Shown here: positions 52,296-62,426 of the stretch, piece after piece
Layout: every line of letters starts with the position of its first letter
How positions within the stretch are numbered: the first letter of the stretch is position 1
Assembly: GCF_018918265.1 (NCBI RefSeq)
Contig: NZ_JAHLQC010000010.1
Location: 1-64,000 of the forward strand
Direction: 5' to 3'
From: Falcatimonas sp. MSJ-15
GTDB lineage: Bacteria > Bacillota > Clostridia > Lachnospirales > Lachnospiraceae
DNA: 64,000 bases
The notes under the pieces: model-generated
The model's database searches: none
The model's input: only the letters and a program-made list of their open reading frames with translations
What the model was told of the DNA's origin: nothing
Made by a program: the position numbers and the translations under genes

Positions 52296-54071
52296 CTAAC
52301 TATTATACATCTTAGCATAGAATCCATTAAGTTTTAGCAGTTCTTCATGGTTACCCTGTTCGATTATATTACCATCTTTCATAACAAGAATGATATCTGC
52401 ATTCTGGATTGTTGACAGTCTGTGTGCTACTATGAAGCTTGTTCTGCCTTCCATCAGTTTTGCAAACGCACTCTGTATCTTAAGTTCTGTACGGGTATCT
52501 ATTGATGATGTCGCTTCATCAAGAATAAGCATAGGTGGCAGAGATAACATTACTCTTGTGATACACAAAAGCTGTTTTTGTCCCTGTGATAACATTCCGC
52601 CATCTTCACCAATTACTGTATTATATCCATTAGGAAGTCTTTTTATAAAAGAATGTGAATGGGCAGCTTTAGCTGCTGCTATTACTTCTTCATCTGTTGC
52701 ATCAGGCTTACCCATAACAATATTCTCTCTTATAGTACCCTGTTTAAGCCATGTATCCTGAAGCACCATTCCATAAGACTTTCTAAGACTTTTTCTTGTT
52801 ACTTCCTGTATGTCATTACCGTCAACTTTAATCTTACCCGAATTCACATCATAGAATCTCATAAGAAGATTGATTATTGTAGTCTTACCACAACCTGTAG
52901 GTCCTACAATAGCTATATTCTGACCTTGTTTTACATGAAGATTAAAGTTCTCAATAAGTTTTTTATCAGGAACATAAGAGAAGTTAACATTCTCGCAGTC
53001 AACAATGCCTTCTGTATTATTAAGAACAACTGCATTATTCACTTCCGGAACTTGTGGTTCTTCTTCAATCAGTTCAAATACTCTTGCCGCACATGCAAGT
53101 GCATTCTGAAGTTCTGTTACAACTCCTGATATCTCGTTAAATGGCTTGGTATACTGGCTTGCATAACTTAGAAAACATGAAAGTGTACCAACTGTCATTC
53201 CTCCACTTATCGCAACAAGTGCGCCTGTAAGTGCAACTGCTGCATATACAACACTATTAACAAAACGTGTCGCAGGATTAGTTATTGATGAGAAGAATAT
53301 AGCTCTAAGTGAACATTTTTGCAGTCTTCCATTAATCTCATCAAACTCCTTAAGTGCATCTTCTTCATGTCCAAATGCTTTGACAACTTTGGCATTACCT
53401 ATCATCTCATCTATAAGTGCTGTCTGTTCACCTCTTGTCTCTGACTGTAATTTAAACATCGAGAATGTCTTTTTTGCTATAAAATTGGCAACAAAAAGTG
53501 AAAGTGGTGTTATACATACAACTACAAGTGTTATCCATCCGTTAAAATATAACATAAATCCAAGTGTTCCAAGTATTGTTATAATTCCTGTAAACAACTG
53601 TGTAAATCCCATTAAAAGTCCATCTGCAAATTGATCAACATCAGCTATTACACGACTTACGACCTCACCATACGAATGTCCATCAATATATTTTAATGGG
53701 AGAATCTCTATTTTTCTTATCGCTTCATTTCTTATATCTCTTACTACATTGTAAGTTACTTTGTTATTGATTACATTCATAATCCACTGTGCGAGTGCTG
53801 TAAGTGCAATAAGTATAATACCTTTTAGAAGAATACCTTTTATCGCATCAAAATCAATTCTATTGTCAACTATACAGTCAATCGCATTACCAACTATTAT
53901 TGGTATATAGAGTGTAAGTGCAACAACAATTCCTGCAAGAATAATAGAGGTTACCATAAGTCCTATATATCTCTTTACATAGCTTAGTACTTTTAATAAA
54001 GTCTCCTGTTTCTTCTGTCTCTTTGAGCTGTCTTTTGATCCACTTGTGACACTGTTTTTATTACCTGCCAT
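52296..54071 (-). CDS. ABC exporter subunit, canonical ATPase site
   Basis: 591 aa from MAGNKNS, chosen for GGTGAG six bases upstream; a longer frame to 54179 lies inside the previous gene. Six membrane segments fill residues about 40-320. The ATPase has Walker A IVGPTGCGKTTIINLL (about residue 380), signature MLSQGQKQLL, and Walker B MLILDEATSSID with the catalytic Glu, then H-loop IVAHRLSTI. The start overlaps the stop of its partner by 11 bases. With it, it forms a heterodimeric type IV exporter of the LmrCD/BmrCD kind. Substrate unknown. Confidence 0.94.
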   Translation of the reverse strand: MAGNKNSVTSGSKDSSKRQKKQETLLKVLSYVKRYIGLMVTSIILAGIVVALTLYIPIIVGNAIDCIVDNRIDFDAIKGILLKGIILIALTALAQWIMNVINNKVTYNVVRDIRNEAIRKIEILPLKYIDGHSYGEVVSRVIADVDQFADGLLMGFTQLFTGIITILGTLGFMLYFNGWITLVVVCITPLSLFVANFIAKKTFSMFKLQSETRGEQTALIDEMIGNAKVVKAFGHEEDALKEFDEINGRLQKCSLRAIFFSSITNPATRFVNSVVYAAVALTGALVAISGGMTVGTLSCFLSYASQYTKPFNEISGVVTELQNALACAARVFELIEEEPQVPEVNNAVVLNNTEGIVDCENVNFSYVPDKKLIENFNLHVKQGQNIAIVGPTGCGKTTIINLLMRFYDVNSGKIKVDGNDIQEVTRKSLRKSYGMVLQDTWLKQGTIRENIVMGKPDATDEEVIAAAKAAHSHSFIKRLPNGYNTVIGEDGGMLSQGQKQLLCITRVMLSLPPMLILDEATSSIDTRTELKIQSAFAKLMEGRTSFIVAHRLSTIQNADIILVMKDGNIIEQGNHEELLKLNGFYAKMYNS

Positions 54072-55800
54072 TATTCTCACCACCTTTTCTATACTGTGAA
54101 TAATAGATCTCACTATATATCTCACAATCTTTAATAAGTTCATCATGTGTTCCCATTCCGACAATCTTACCATCATCAAGAACTATTATCTTATCAGCAT
54201 TCTGGATTGCTGCTGTTCTCTGTGATACTATGAATACTGTCGGATTATAATCTAGCTCTTTAATAGACTTTCTAAGTCTTGCATCTGTTGCCATATCAAG
54301 AGCTGATGCACTGTCATCAAGAATAAGTATATCAGGCTTTTTTACAAGTGCTCTTGCGATTGTCATTCTCTGTCTCTGTCCTCCTGACAGATTCTTGCCT
54401 CCCTGTGCTATAACTGCATCTGTTCCGCCTTTTGCATTAACTACATCTGCTGCCTGTGCAATCTCTACTGCTTTTGCAATATCTTCACTAGTTGCATCTT
54501 TTTTGCCCCATCTTATGTTGCTCTCAATAGTTCCTTTGAATAAAACTGCTTTTTGAAGAACTATTCCGACTTTCTTCATAAGTACTTCTCTTGGATAATC
54601 CTTAACATTAATACCATCGATAAGTACTTCACCTTTTGTAGCATCATAGAATCTTGGTATCATATTAACAAGTGAACTCTTACCGGAACCTGTACCACCG
54701 ATAATACCTACTGTCTCACCTTTTCGAACAGTAAAATCAATATCTGTAAGTGATTCATCACCTGCTCCACTATAAGTAAGTGCCACATGCTTAAATTCAA
54801 CTGCATTACTATTATCAGCTTTCATATTCTCATTAAGACTCTCTTTGTATTGCATACTTGTCTTAATCTCAAATACATCCTGTATTCTGTTCGCACATGC
54901 AACTGATTTATTAACTGTTATAATAAGGTTGGCAAGTTTTATGAGTTCTACTAATATCTGTGACATATAATTGTAGAGTGATACAACCTGTCCTTTTGTA
55001 AGAACACCTGCATGAACCTGTAATGCTCCTGTCCATATAAGATAGAGAATTGCAAGATTAATTATTACATAAGTAAGCGGATTCATAAGTGCTGAGAAAC
55101 TTCCTGACTTTTGCTGTTTGGCTGTAAGTTCCTCATTTTTTCTTGTGAATCTCTCAATCTCCTCTTCTTCTTTACAAAAAGCTCTTATTACTCTTACACC
55201 TGAGAGATTCTCTCTTGTAATATTAAGAACTGTATCAAGCTTCTTCTGAACATCTTTTAGCATAGGGATATTGATTAACATAATTCCAAATACTACTATA
55301 GAGAGAAGAATTATCGCTACTACAAATATAAGTGCCGACTTTACATCTATTGTAAATGCCATTATCATCGCACCAAATACAACAAATGGTGAACGAAGAA
55401 ATAATCTAAGCACCATATTAACACCAGTCTGTGCCTGGTTAACATCGCTTGTCATTCTTGTAATCATGGTCGATGTTCCAAGTGTATCAATCTCTGTAAA
55501 TGAAAGACTCTGTAAATGTTTAAAAAGTGCATGTCGCAGATTAGTCGCAAATCCGACCGCTGCTTTTGCTGCAAAATATTGTGCTGTAATGGATGTTATA
55601 AGTCCTATAATTCCAAGTAGTACAAGCACACCACACATTCTAACCACAAGTCCTTTGTCTGACTTTGCTATACCACTATCGATTATGACTGCCATTACAA
55701 GAGGAACTATAAGTTCAAATGATGCTTCAAGCATCTTAAAAAGAGGCGCAAGCACACATTCTTTTTTATAATCCCTTAGGTAAATCAGTAATTTTTTCAT
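54061..55800 (-). CDS. ABC exporter subunit, degenerate ATPase site
   Basis: A 579-aa partner. Six membrane segments fill residues about 15-300. Walker A is IIGGTGSGKSSLVNMI (about residue 365), signature NLSGGQRQRMTIAR, Walker B ILILDDSASALD where Asp replaces the catalytic Glu, and the switch region IVSQRTAAI has Gln instead of His. Such changes mark the non-hydrolysing half of heterodimeric exporters (as in BmrC/BmrD and TM287/288). GGAGG is well placed. Operon of two genes, translationally coupled. Confidence 0.94.
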   Translation of the reverse strand: MKKLLIYLRDYKKECVLAPLFKMLEASFELIVPLVMAVIIDSGIAKSDKGLVVRMCGVLVLLGIIGLITSITAQYFAAKAAVGFATNLRHALFKHLQSLSFTEIDTLGTSTMITRMTSDVNQAQTGVNMVLRLFLRSPFVVFGAMIMAFTIDVKSALIFVVAIILLSIVVFGIMLINIPMLKDVQKKLDTVLNITRENLSGVRVIRAFCKEEEEIERFTRKNEELTAKQQKSGSFSALMNPLTYVIINLAILYLIWTGALQVHAGVLTKGQVVSLYNYMSQILVELIKLANLIITVNKSVACANRIQDVFEIKTSMQYKESLNENMKADNSNAVEFKHVALTYSGAGDESLTDIDFTVRKGETVGIIGGTGSGKSSLVNMIPRFYDATKGEVLIDGINVKDYPREVLMKKVGIVLQKAVLFKGTIESNIRWGKKDATSEDIAKAVEIAQAADVVNAKGGTDAVIAQGGKNLSGGQRQRMTIARALVKKPDILILDDSASALDMATDARLRKSIKELDYNPTVFIVSQRTAAIQNADKIIVLDDGKIVGMGTHDELIKDCEIYSEIYYSQYRKGGENNGR

Positions 55801-55917
55801 AGACTGCCTCCGGAAATATTTTTTTCTTTTATCTTACCACATATTTTTTCTTAGTACACACATTATGATATACAAATTTTATTAACTTGTTAATATTTTT
55901 TGATATCATTAAAAATC

Positions 55918-55976
55918 AATAAAAAATACAGCATCCAAATGTATATATACTATATTACACTTGCATACTGCATTTT
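55918..55976. terminator. bidirectional hairpin between the LCP gene and the ABC exporter
   Basis: 21-bp arms AAAATACAGCATCCAAATGTA and TACACTTGCATACTGCATTTT pair at 17 positions, with T/A tracts on both sides. Confidence 0.65.
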
Positions 55977-56039
55977 TCTTATTTTTTATTCTATTTCTAT
56001 CCTAGTTCTTCTTATTGTAGATTATATTCTACTGGTGCT

Positions 56040-56059
56040 CCCACAGGCAAGCCTATGGA
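56040..56059. repeat. short hairpin, CCCACAGGC class
   Basis: CCCACAGGCAAGCCTATGGA followed by TTCTTGTCAC; near copy of 45332-45351. It lies 14 bases after the LCP stop. Confidence 0.6.
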
Positions 56060-56072
56060 TTCTTGTCACAGA

Positions 56073-57296
56073 TTAATAACCTTTTTTCTTATATCCACTT
56101 TCTTCTGATTCTACATTATTCTTCTTACTTCCTGATGAACCTTGTAAATCATCATCTTCTGTATCTTCACAAGTAGCTTCTATTGTATCTTCGCCTCTTG
56201 ATTTTAATACCATATTATATTTATCAACTGCTTCTTCATAAGTATCATCGTAGATAAATTTGTAAAGTTCAATCACATTAACATCCCAGTCATATATAAG
56301 TGAATATGGTATTGGACCACCTTCTTTGGTATCTGTATATGCATCATCAACCGGAAGTCTTGAAGTATCCATTGTCATAATCTTATTATCAACAACTTCT
56401 GATATGACTTTCTCAATCTCACTCTCTGACAGATCAGTTGTTACATAAGACAGGCACTTGCCTGTTATATTATAAAGTTCAAATATATCATTAGACATAT
56501 ATTGATCAAATATTGCCTGAAGAACTTTTCTATGTCTTAATGTACGTCCATAATCACTGTCATCGCCTTCGATTGTAGCAACTTTTCTTACTCTGCAATA
56601 TCCAACAACCTGATTACCGTTCAAATGGTTCATACCTTTTCTTAAAGTATGATTGCTATAATCTGAGATGTAATTCGTTGTATTAAGATATTCAACTTCT
56701 TCTGATGAAAGTTCAATATCTATTCCTCCAAGAACATCAACTACATTCTCAAAATCTTCAAGATTAACTGTTGCATATCCATCAATAGCAATCTTGTAAT
56801 TAAGTTCTATCGTATCAATTAAAAGCTCTATTCCACCTTTTGAATATACTGAATTGAGCTTATTACTCTTATATCCGGGAATCTCTACATAACTGTCTCT
56901 CATAAGTGATGTAAGTTTAATCTCATCAGTCTTTGTATCAACTGTTGCAATAATCATTGTATCTGTATTAGATGCACCTTCTATATCTTCTATACCTATT
57001 ATAAGAAAATTAGTTATATAATCTTCATCTCTTACATCATATTCTCCACTTCCTATATCAGTCATATCAATACCGGCATCTTCTGTCTCACTTATATTAG
57101 ATTCTGTCTCATTAGCAACTTCTGCGGCAGGCGTTGTCTGTTCTTCAACTTTCTTAACATTACTGTAGATATAATGAGCTGCTATCTTATAAAAAATTTT
57201 CTTGCCAAATATCAGCAAAAACAATGCAATAACCACTACAATTGCAAGCACAGTAAATCCTATTTTCTTTTTCTTTGATTTTTTGTCATCAGCCAT
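56073..57296 (-). CDS. LytR-CpsA-Psr (LCP) family transferase
   Basis: A 407-aa protein. A basic start (DDKKSKKKK) and one membrane segment (residues about 12-33) anchor an outer LCP domain: NFLIIGIEDIEGASNTDTMIIATV, LTSLMRDSYVEIPGYKSNKLNSVY with the catalytic Arg, then INLEDFENVVDVLGGIDIEL and a late YGRTLRHRKVLQAIF. It joins lipid-linked anionic polymers to peptidoglycan. The end is acidic and low complexity (ATCEDTEDDDLQGSSGSKK). AAGGAG is well placed. Stand-alone gene. Confidence 0.93.
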   Translation of the reverse strand: MADDKKSKKKKIGFTVLAIVVVIALFLLIFGKKIFYKIAAHYIYSNVKKVEEQTTPAAEVANETESNISETEDAGIDMTDIGSGEYDVRDEDYITNFLIIGIEDIEGASNTDTMIIATVDTKTDEIKLTSLMRDSYVEIPGYKSNKLNSVYSKGGIELLIDTIELNYKIAIDGYATVNLEDFENVVDVLGGIDIELSSEEVEYLNTTNYISDYSNHTLRKGMNHLNGNQVVGYCRVRKVATIEGDDSDYGRTLRHRKVLQAIFDQYMSNDIFELYNITGKCLSYVTTDLSESEIEKVISEVVDNKIMTMDTSRLPVDDAYTDTKEGGPIPYSLIYDWDVNVIELYKFIYDDTYEEAVDKYNMVLKSRGEDTIEATCEDTEDDDLQGSSGSKKNNVESEESGYKKKGY

Positions 57297-57577
57297 GGTT
57301 TTTTCTCCTTACTTCGTCATACGGAATAACCTATTGTATTCCTCTATTATATATTTTTGCACTATGTTTTTCTAATTATAACAGTATAGCTTATATAAAA
57401 CTTTAATTTTTTCTTACAATATTTTACATAAATACCGATATTTTATATGTATTAGGTGATTTTACAACTCATATTTAATAAACACTACTTACAATATAGT
57501 ATATTTGCAGGTCTGCTTATTAAATATGAGTTCTACATTCGCTTATTATCTATTAAAACATAAAAGGAGATTTACTT

Positions 57578-59506
57578 ATGAGTATTTTTACAGCTTCCCA
57601 TGCTCTCATGGCGATTTTATATTATATAGTATTTCTCTTACTGTTCCTTAACAGCCGTAACCTCGGTATTAGAAGCAGTAAGATATTTCATTCAATTATT
57701 CATATTACTAATGTTACGCTTATACTTAATGTACTTACATCGTTTATATTTTATAGAAAAGATCATACCATAAGCACTATAGAGGTTCTTCTTGTAAGAA
57801 TCTATATAATTGTGCTTGTCTGGGGCATATATATGCATCTGTGTTACATTAAAAATCTATGCGAGAGATGGACAACACACTGCATTAAGATTGATCTTCC
57901 ATTACAGATAATCGCAACTATTATCATGGCTTTTGGAAGTCTTAGCTGGATATATGTAAAAGGCAGCTCAAATATCGGCGAAACTGTAAACATTATAGGA
58001 ACTACAGTAGTAACAGCATATACTGTATCTGCAATACAGATAGTCTTTGGTATTATCAATGTAAGACTTGTCTGGAAACATCTTGATAAAAAAGAAAAAT
58101 TTTCACTGCGTCTTGGCTGTATTATATGGCTTATATGCCTGTCTACACAGCTTATTTTTGATGTCTATCTTGATATGTTATGCACAGTATTTGTTATGAC
58201 AATGTTCATATACTTCCATACATTCGAGAATACAAGCATGATAACGGATACAGATACAGATCTTTTTAATCGTAATGCCTTTTCTAAATATCTTAATGAG
58301 CAGATACGATATGATAAGAATTTATATATTATAAATGTATATTTTGGTGGAATATCTTATGTACGTTCACAATTTGGTGATGATGAAGCTGACAGGATTC
58401 TCTCTCGTGCAGGTAATATAATTGAGAGACTTTCTAATAACCCGGCATTTATTATTAATCACTCTAATCTTATCTGTATAACTGATTATGATAAAAAAGA
58501 TGCCCTAATTGATAAGCTAAAACTATCACTTAGGGATGATTTTACTGTACAAAATACTAATATTCAAAGTGAGCTGCATCTTCTTACCATGGATGCAGCA
58601 CACCTTAATCATGCTGATGAAGTTAATGACTTAATCGATTATATTATTGAAGAATGTGGCAAAAATCTGTATTCTGAGACTGTTATAAATATAGGTTCTG
58701 AGATCATTGAGAAGCAAAGACGTGTTCAGACAATCATTAGTATTCTTCAAAACGCAATAATCAATGATGGGTTTAACATTCTATATCAGCCAATATATAA
58801 TACCAAAACTCATACCTTTAGTTCTGCAGAAGCTCTTATAAGAATAAAAGATACTGAGACTCTTGGTTTTATATCACCTGAAGAATTTATTCCTATCGCT
58901 GAGAAGTACGGTTTAATATCCCAGATAGGTTATATCGTATTTAATAAAGTATGTGCATTTGCCAAAACTGAACAGTTAAATTGCAAGGGCGTTGACTATA
59001 TTGAGATTAATCTGTCTGCACTACAAAGCATTGATACCAAACTTCCAAGACAACTCATTGACATTATGTATGTATACCAAATCGATCCGTCTTTTATTAA
59101 CCTTGAAGTTACAGAAACTGCTACTGTTAATTCTGAAAAACAGCTTGTTGAGAATATGACTACATTAAAAGAAGCAGGATGTACTTTCTCAATGGATGAT
59201 TTTGGAACAGGTTATTCTAATCTGTCTCAGATCGCATCTATGGGTTATGACATTATAAAACTTGATAAAAGTCTTTTATGGCCATGCTTTGGAGATTATT
59301 CAAATGAGAAATCAAAAGTAATCCTCAAAAACATCATAACTATGATATTAGAACTTGGCATACATATAGTCGCAGAAGGTGTTGAGACTAAAGAACAGGC
59401 AGATCTTCTTACATCACTTGGTGTACACTATCTGCAGGGTTATTATTACTCAAGACCAATATCACAGGGTGATTACATTAAATATATTGAGATTAACAAC
59501 AGATAA
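57578..59506 (+). CDS. membrane EAL-domain c-di-GMP phosphodiesterase with degenerate GGDEF
   Basis: A 642-aa protein. Residues 1-215 have about seven hydrophobic segments (MAILYYIVFLLLFL, ILNVLTSFIFY and so on), a sensor of MASE type. Residues about 220-370 keep only a GGDEF scaffold (DTDTDLFNRNAFSKYL) with no GGDEF sequence. Residues about 380-640 are an intact EAL domain: SSAEALIRIKD, EINLSALQS, NLEVTETATV, FSMDDFGTGYSNLSQI, IIKLDKSLL, VAEGVETKEQADLL and LQGYYYSRPI. All metal-binding acids appear present, so it should hydrolyse c-di-GMP. AAGGAG lies upstream. Confidence 0.94.
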   Translation: MSIFTASHALMAILYYIVFLLLFLNSRNLGIRSSKIFHSIIHITNVTLILNVLTSFIFYRKDHTISTIEVLLVRIYIIVLVWGIYMHLCYIKNLCERWTTHCIKIDLPLQIIATIIMAFGSLSWIYVKGSSNIGETVNIIGTTVVTAYTVSAIQIVFGIINVRLVWKHLDKKEKFSLRLGCIIWLICLSTQLIFDVYLDMLCTVFVMTMFIYFHTFENTSMITDTDTDLFNRNAFSKYLNEQIRYDKNLYIINVYFGGISYVRSQFGDDEADRILSRAGNIIERLSNNPAFIINHSNLICITDYDKKDALIDKLKLSLRDDFTVQNTNIQSELHLLTMDAAHLNHADEVNDLIDYIIEECGKNLYSETVINIGSEIIEKQRRVQTIISILQNAIINDGFNILYQPIYNTKTHTFSSAEALIRIKDTETLGFISPEEFIPIAEKYGLISQIGYIVFNKVCAFAKTEQLNCKGVDYIEINLSALQSIDTKLPRQLIDIMYVYQIDPSFINLEVTETATVNSEKQLVENMTTLKEAGCTFSMDDFGTGYSNLSQIASMGYDIIKLDKSLLWPCFGDYSNEKSKVILKNIITMILELGIHIVAEGVETKEQADLLTSLGVHYLQGYYYSRPISQGDYIKYIEINNR

Positions 59507-59515
59507 CTTGGAATT

Positions 59516-59544
59516 TTGACTCTTTCTAATAGTTATGATAGACT
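59516..59544 (+). promoter_or_regulatory. candidate promoter of the AraC-family gene
   Basis: -35 TTGACT (59516-59521), spacer 17, -10 TAGACT (59539-59544); an alternative TATAAT lies 4 bases downstream. Confidence 0.5.
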
Positions 59545-59605
59545 TATAATAATTCGTTAATACTAATTATAATTTATATATGTGTATCAAGCAGGAGAAT
59601 GAATT

Positions 59606-60619
59606 ATGAACTTTTATAAAACAACAAACCCAAAAGACTATAGCCTTCATTTTTATAAAGAAATAGGCCTCAGTTGTTCTTCTCATTCAGATTTTGAGCA
59701 AATTTGGAATAATCCCCAGATAGGTTCTATCCATGTATGTGGCTCTCTTGACAATATCCAATGTGGAACGGGCGATTATCAAATTCCTACTGATATTATG
59801 TCAGAATTTGACTATACATCTTCTTTTTTACATTTCGGCATCATATATGAAGGAATAACATATTCTATTGTCCATAAAAAATTAGAGCCTTTATCCCATC
59901 CATCAGCCTTTCTATCCTTAGAACAATCCGAAGGTGGAATTATATGTTGGAAACGTGGTCAACACTTTCGTGGTATAGAAGTTTCTATAAATGTTGACTA
60001 CCTAAACAATCATCTTCTGCCTTTCTTAGGATACTCTAAAGACGCTCTTGACTTCATCAATCCTAATGTACGATACAGTCATATATCTGATGAGCTTAAA
60101 GATATCTTATCGCGCATAGAATTTCTTATCAACCACAATCGTATGACTCTTGCTCTGCAAAAAGCTCTCTGTCTTGAATTTATCGCATATCTTGCAGATA
60201 AAAAAATTACTTGTATCTCCGACATTCCCTCCAATACTTCTGACAGATATGTTCATCTTGGAAGTCGGAAAATAAAGCTAACTGATGCCGATGTTAACAA
60301 AATAATCCTAGCCCATGAACAAATAAAAAAAGAACCCGGCTCATTCGTAACAATCTACGAATTAAGCCAGGCCTTGGATATCAGCGAACAAAAATTAAAG
60401 GTCGGTTTTACAAAACTATACCAACAGACTATATGGAATTATGCCAATAATCTTAGAATGAATCAAGCTGTAAAGTTATTACAAAATACAACTTTAAGCA
60501 TATCTGATATATCTTCAACTATCGGATATCAAAGTTCCTCTGCGTTTACTCGCATGTTTAAGAATTGGTGTGGGCTTACTCCCGGACAATTTCGTACTCA
60601 GACCATTTCTGATGAATGA
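59606..60619 (+). CDS. AraC-family regulator, PchR/YbtA-like
   Basis: A 337-aa regulator. The C-terminal double HTH is clear: FVTIYELSQALDISEQKLKVGFTKLY (about residues 245-270) and SISDISSTIGYQSSSAFTRMFKNWCGLTPGQFR near the end. The N-terminal 220 residues resemble siderophore-sensing AraC proteins of the PchR/YbtA kind (GGIICWKRGQHFRGIEVSI). Its last 22 bases overlap the convergent siderophore-uptake ATPase gene, so it is likely the activator of that operon, with ferric siderophore as ligand. Confidence 0.88.
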   Translation: MNFYKTTNPKDYSLHFYKEIGLSCSSHSDFEQIWNNPQIGSIHVCGSLDNIQCGTGDYQIPTDIMSEFDYTSSFLHFGIIYEGITYSIVHKKLEPLSHPSAFLSLEQSEGGIICWKRGQHFRGIEVSINVDYLNNHLLPFLGYSKDALDFINPNVRYSHISDELKDILSRIEFLINHNRMTLALQKALCLEFIAYLADKKITCISDIPSNTSDRYVHLGSRKIKLTDADVNKIILAHEQIKKEPGSFVTIYELSQALDISEQKLKVGFTKLYQQTIWNYANNLRMNQAVKLLQNTTLSISDISSTIGYQSSSAFTRMFKNWCGLTPGQFRTQTISDE

Positions 60620-61407
60620 TACCTTCCCTTCGGTATAATCATCGGTGCTTTTGATACAGGATCTTTAATCACCTCACAGTTAAGACCATATATATCACTT
60701 ATAAGTTTTGGTGTTACTATCTCCTGTGGCGTTCCCTCAGCTATAATACGTCCATTCTTCATTGCGATCAGATTATTCGCATAGCGTGCTGACAGATTAA
60801 TATCATGTAATACCATAACTATTGTTGTATTATATTGCTCATTTAATTCCGTAAGCATATCAAGAATATCTACTTGATATGCTATATCAAGGAATGTAGT
60901 AGGTTCATCAAGAAATAATATATCTGTCTGTTGTGCGAGTGCCAATGCAATCCATACTCTCTGTCTCTGACCTCCTGAAAGCTCATCAACCACACAGTCT
61001 GCTAATTCTGTAATCTTCATAATCTGCATTGCTTTCTCTATCGCATTATAATCATCTTTGTTCATACTTTGCAAAAATTTTCTATATGGAAAACGCCCTC
61101 TTGATACAAGATCAATAACTCTTATGCCTTCCGGAATGACCGGTGATTGCGGCAGCATACCCAATGTTTTTGCAATTTGCTTTGATGGAATAAGAGATAT
61201 ATCTTTTCCATCAAGTATAATCTGACCAGTTTTAGGTGTAATCAGTCTTGCAAATGTTTTAAGAAGCGTTGACTTACCGCAGCCATTTGCACCCAAAATC
61301 ACGCTTATCTTATTCTTTGGAATCTCTACGCTTATACCTGAGAGTATGTTTTTATTAGAATATCCTGCATCAATATTATGTGCCGCTATTACATGACTAT
61401 TCATCAT
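60598..61407 (-). CDS. ferric-siderophore ABC transporter ATPase, FhuC/FecE-like
   Basis: A 269-aa ATPase. Walker A VILGANGCGKSTLLKTFARL (about residue 38), the FecE-type segment LGMLPQSPVIPEGIRVIDLVSRGRFPY, signature DELSGGQRQRVWIALALAQ, Walker B ILFLDEPTTFLDIA, and H-loop VLHDINLSARYA are complete. Its start overlaps the permease stop by four bases. It powers import of an iron chelate. Confidence 0.95.
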   Translation of the reverse strand: MMNSHVIAAHNIDAGYSNKNILSGISVEIPKNKISVILGANGCGKSTLLKTFARLITPKTGQIILDGKDISLIPSKQIAKTLGMLPQSPVIPEGIRVIDLVSRGRFPYRKFLQSMNKDDYNAIEKAMQIMKITELADCVVDELSGGQRQRVWIALALAQQTDILFLDEPTTFLDIAYQVDILDMLTELNEQYNTTIVMVLHDINLSARYANNLIAMKNGRIIAEGTPQEIVTPKLISDIYGLNCEVIKDPVSKAPMIIPKGRYHSSEMV

Positions 61408-62426
61408 TCACTCCTCCTGTTTATCCTAATTAATAAATATATAAGATATGGTGCTCCTAAAATTCCTGTCACTACTCCAACCGGATATCTCGATGGTAAT
61501 GCATACTGTCCTACAATATCAGAACTCATAACCAAAATAGCTCCCGTAAGTGCCGATGCTATAGTATTATTTCTTCCATGTCCGACTATTCCTGATGCAA
61601 TAGGTCCAGACAAAAATGCCACCGATGCAATAGGTCCTGTTACAGAAGTTGCAAAAGCTATAAGAAGTAATGAACATAACATAAGTCCAACTCTTACTGC
61701 TCCTTTTCGTACTCCAAGTACTGTTGCATGTGAATCTCCAAGTTGTAATATCTGCAAATGTCTATTCAATGCAATAATTAATCCCACCGAAAAACATACT
61801 GCTATTGCAAGCCTTGGAATCTGATTCATTGTGACTCCATTAAGACTTCCGCTAAGCCATCTTAATGCACTTGACACATCATATTCAGCAGCCTTTAGCA
61901 GCATCCATGATATAAGCGAATTTAAAAATGCCTGCATACCGATTCCCGTAAGAATAATTCTTCCATTAGAAAAATTTTCTCCTCGTGACAACATATATAT
62001 AATTCCTGATACAGCTAATCCTGATATAACTGCCATCCATGATATAATATCGCCATTAAGCCTTAATACAAGTATTCCAAACACTGCTGCCACGCTTGCT
62101 CCTGAAGTAACGCCAATAACATCAGGACTAGCAAGCGGGTTACCAAAAAGTTTTTGAAATGTATTACCAGCTACACCGAATGCAACTCCTGTAAGTACAG
62201 CAGCTAACATTCTTGGCATTCTAAGCGTTTTGATTGTAAATGCCGCTCCTTTCATCTCATCACTTTTTAATATTCTAATAATCTCTTTAGGCATATATAT
62301 TGTATTACCATAAATCATCATAAAACAAGCAATAACAACCACTAATATTAATAATATTCCTGTAATAATTATATATCTTCTCTGCCTTCTGATGTGTCCT
62401 TCCATAATTGTACTATTATCTATCAT
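61404..62426 (-). CDS. FecCD-family siderophore permease
   Basis: A 340-aa membrane protein with about ten segments. FecCD marks are RMLAAVLTGVAFGVAGNTFQKLFGNPLASPDVIGVTSGAS near residues 50-90 and GPIASVAFLSGPIASGIVG near 270. Overlaps both neighbours by four bases (ATGA type). Forms the channel with the next permease. Confidence 0.95.
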   Translation of the reverse strand: MIDNSTIMEGHIRRQRRYIIITGILLILVVVIACFMMIYGNTIYMPKEIIRILKSDEMKGAAFTIKTLRMPRMLAAVLTGVAFGVAGNTFQKLFGNPLASPDVIGVTSGASVAAVFGILVLRLNGDIISWMAVISGLAVSGIIYMLSRGENFSNGRIILTGIGMQAFLNSLISWMLLKAAEYDVSSALRWLSGSLNGVTMNQIPRLAIAVCFSVGLIIALNRHLQILQLGDSHATVLGVRKGAVRVGLMLCSLLLIAFATSVTGPIASVAFLSGPIASGIVGHGRNNTIASALTGAILVMSSDIVGQYALPSRYPVGVVTGILGAPYLIYLLIRINRRSE

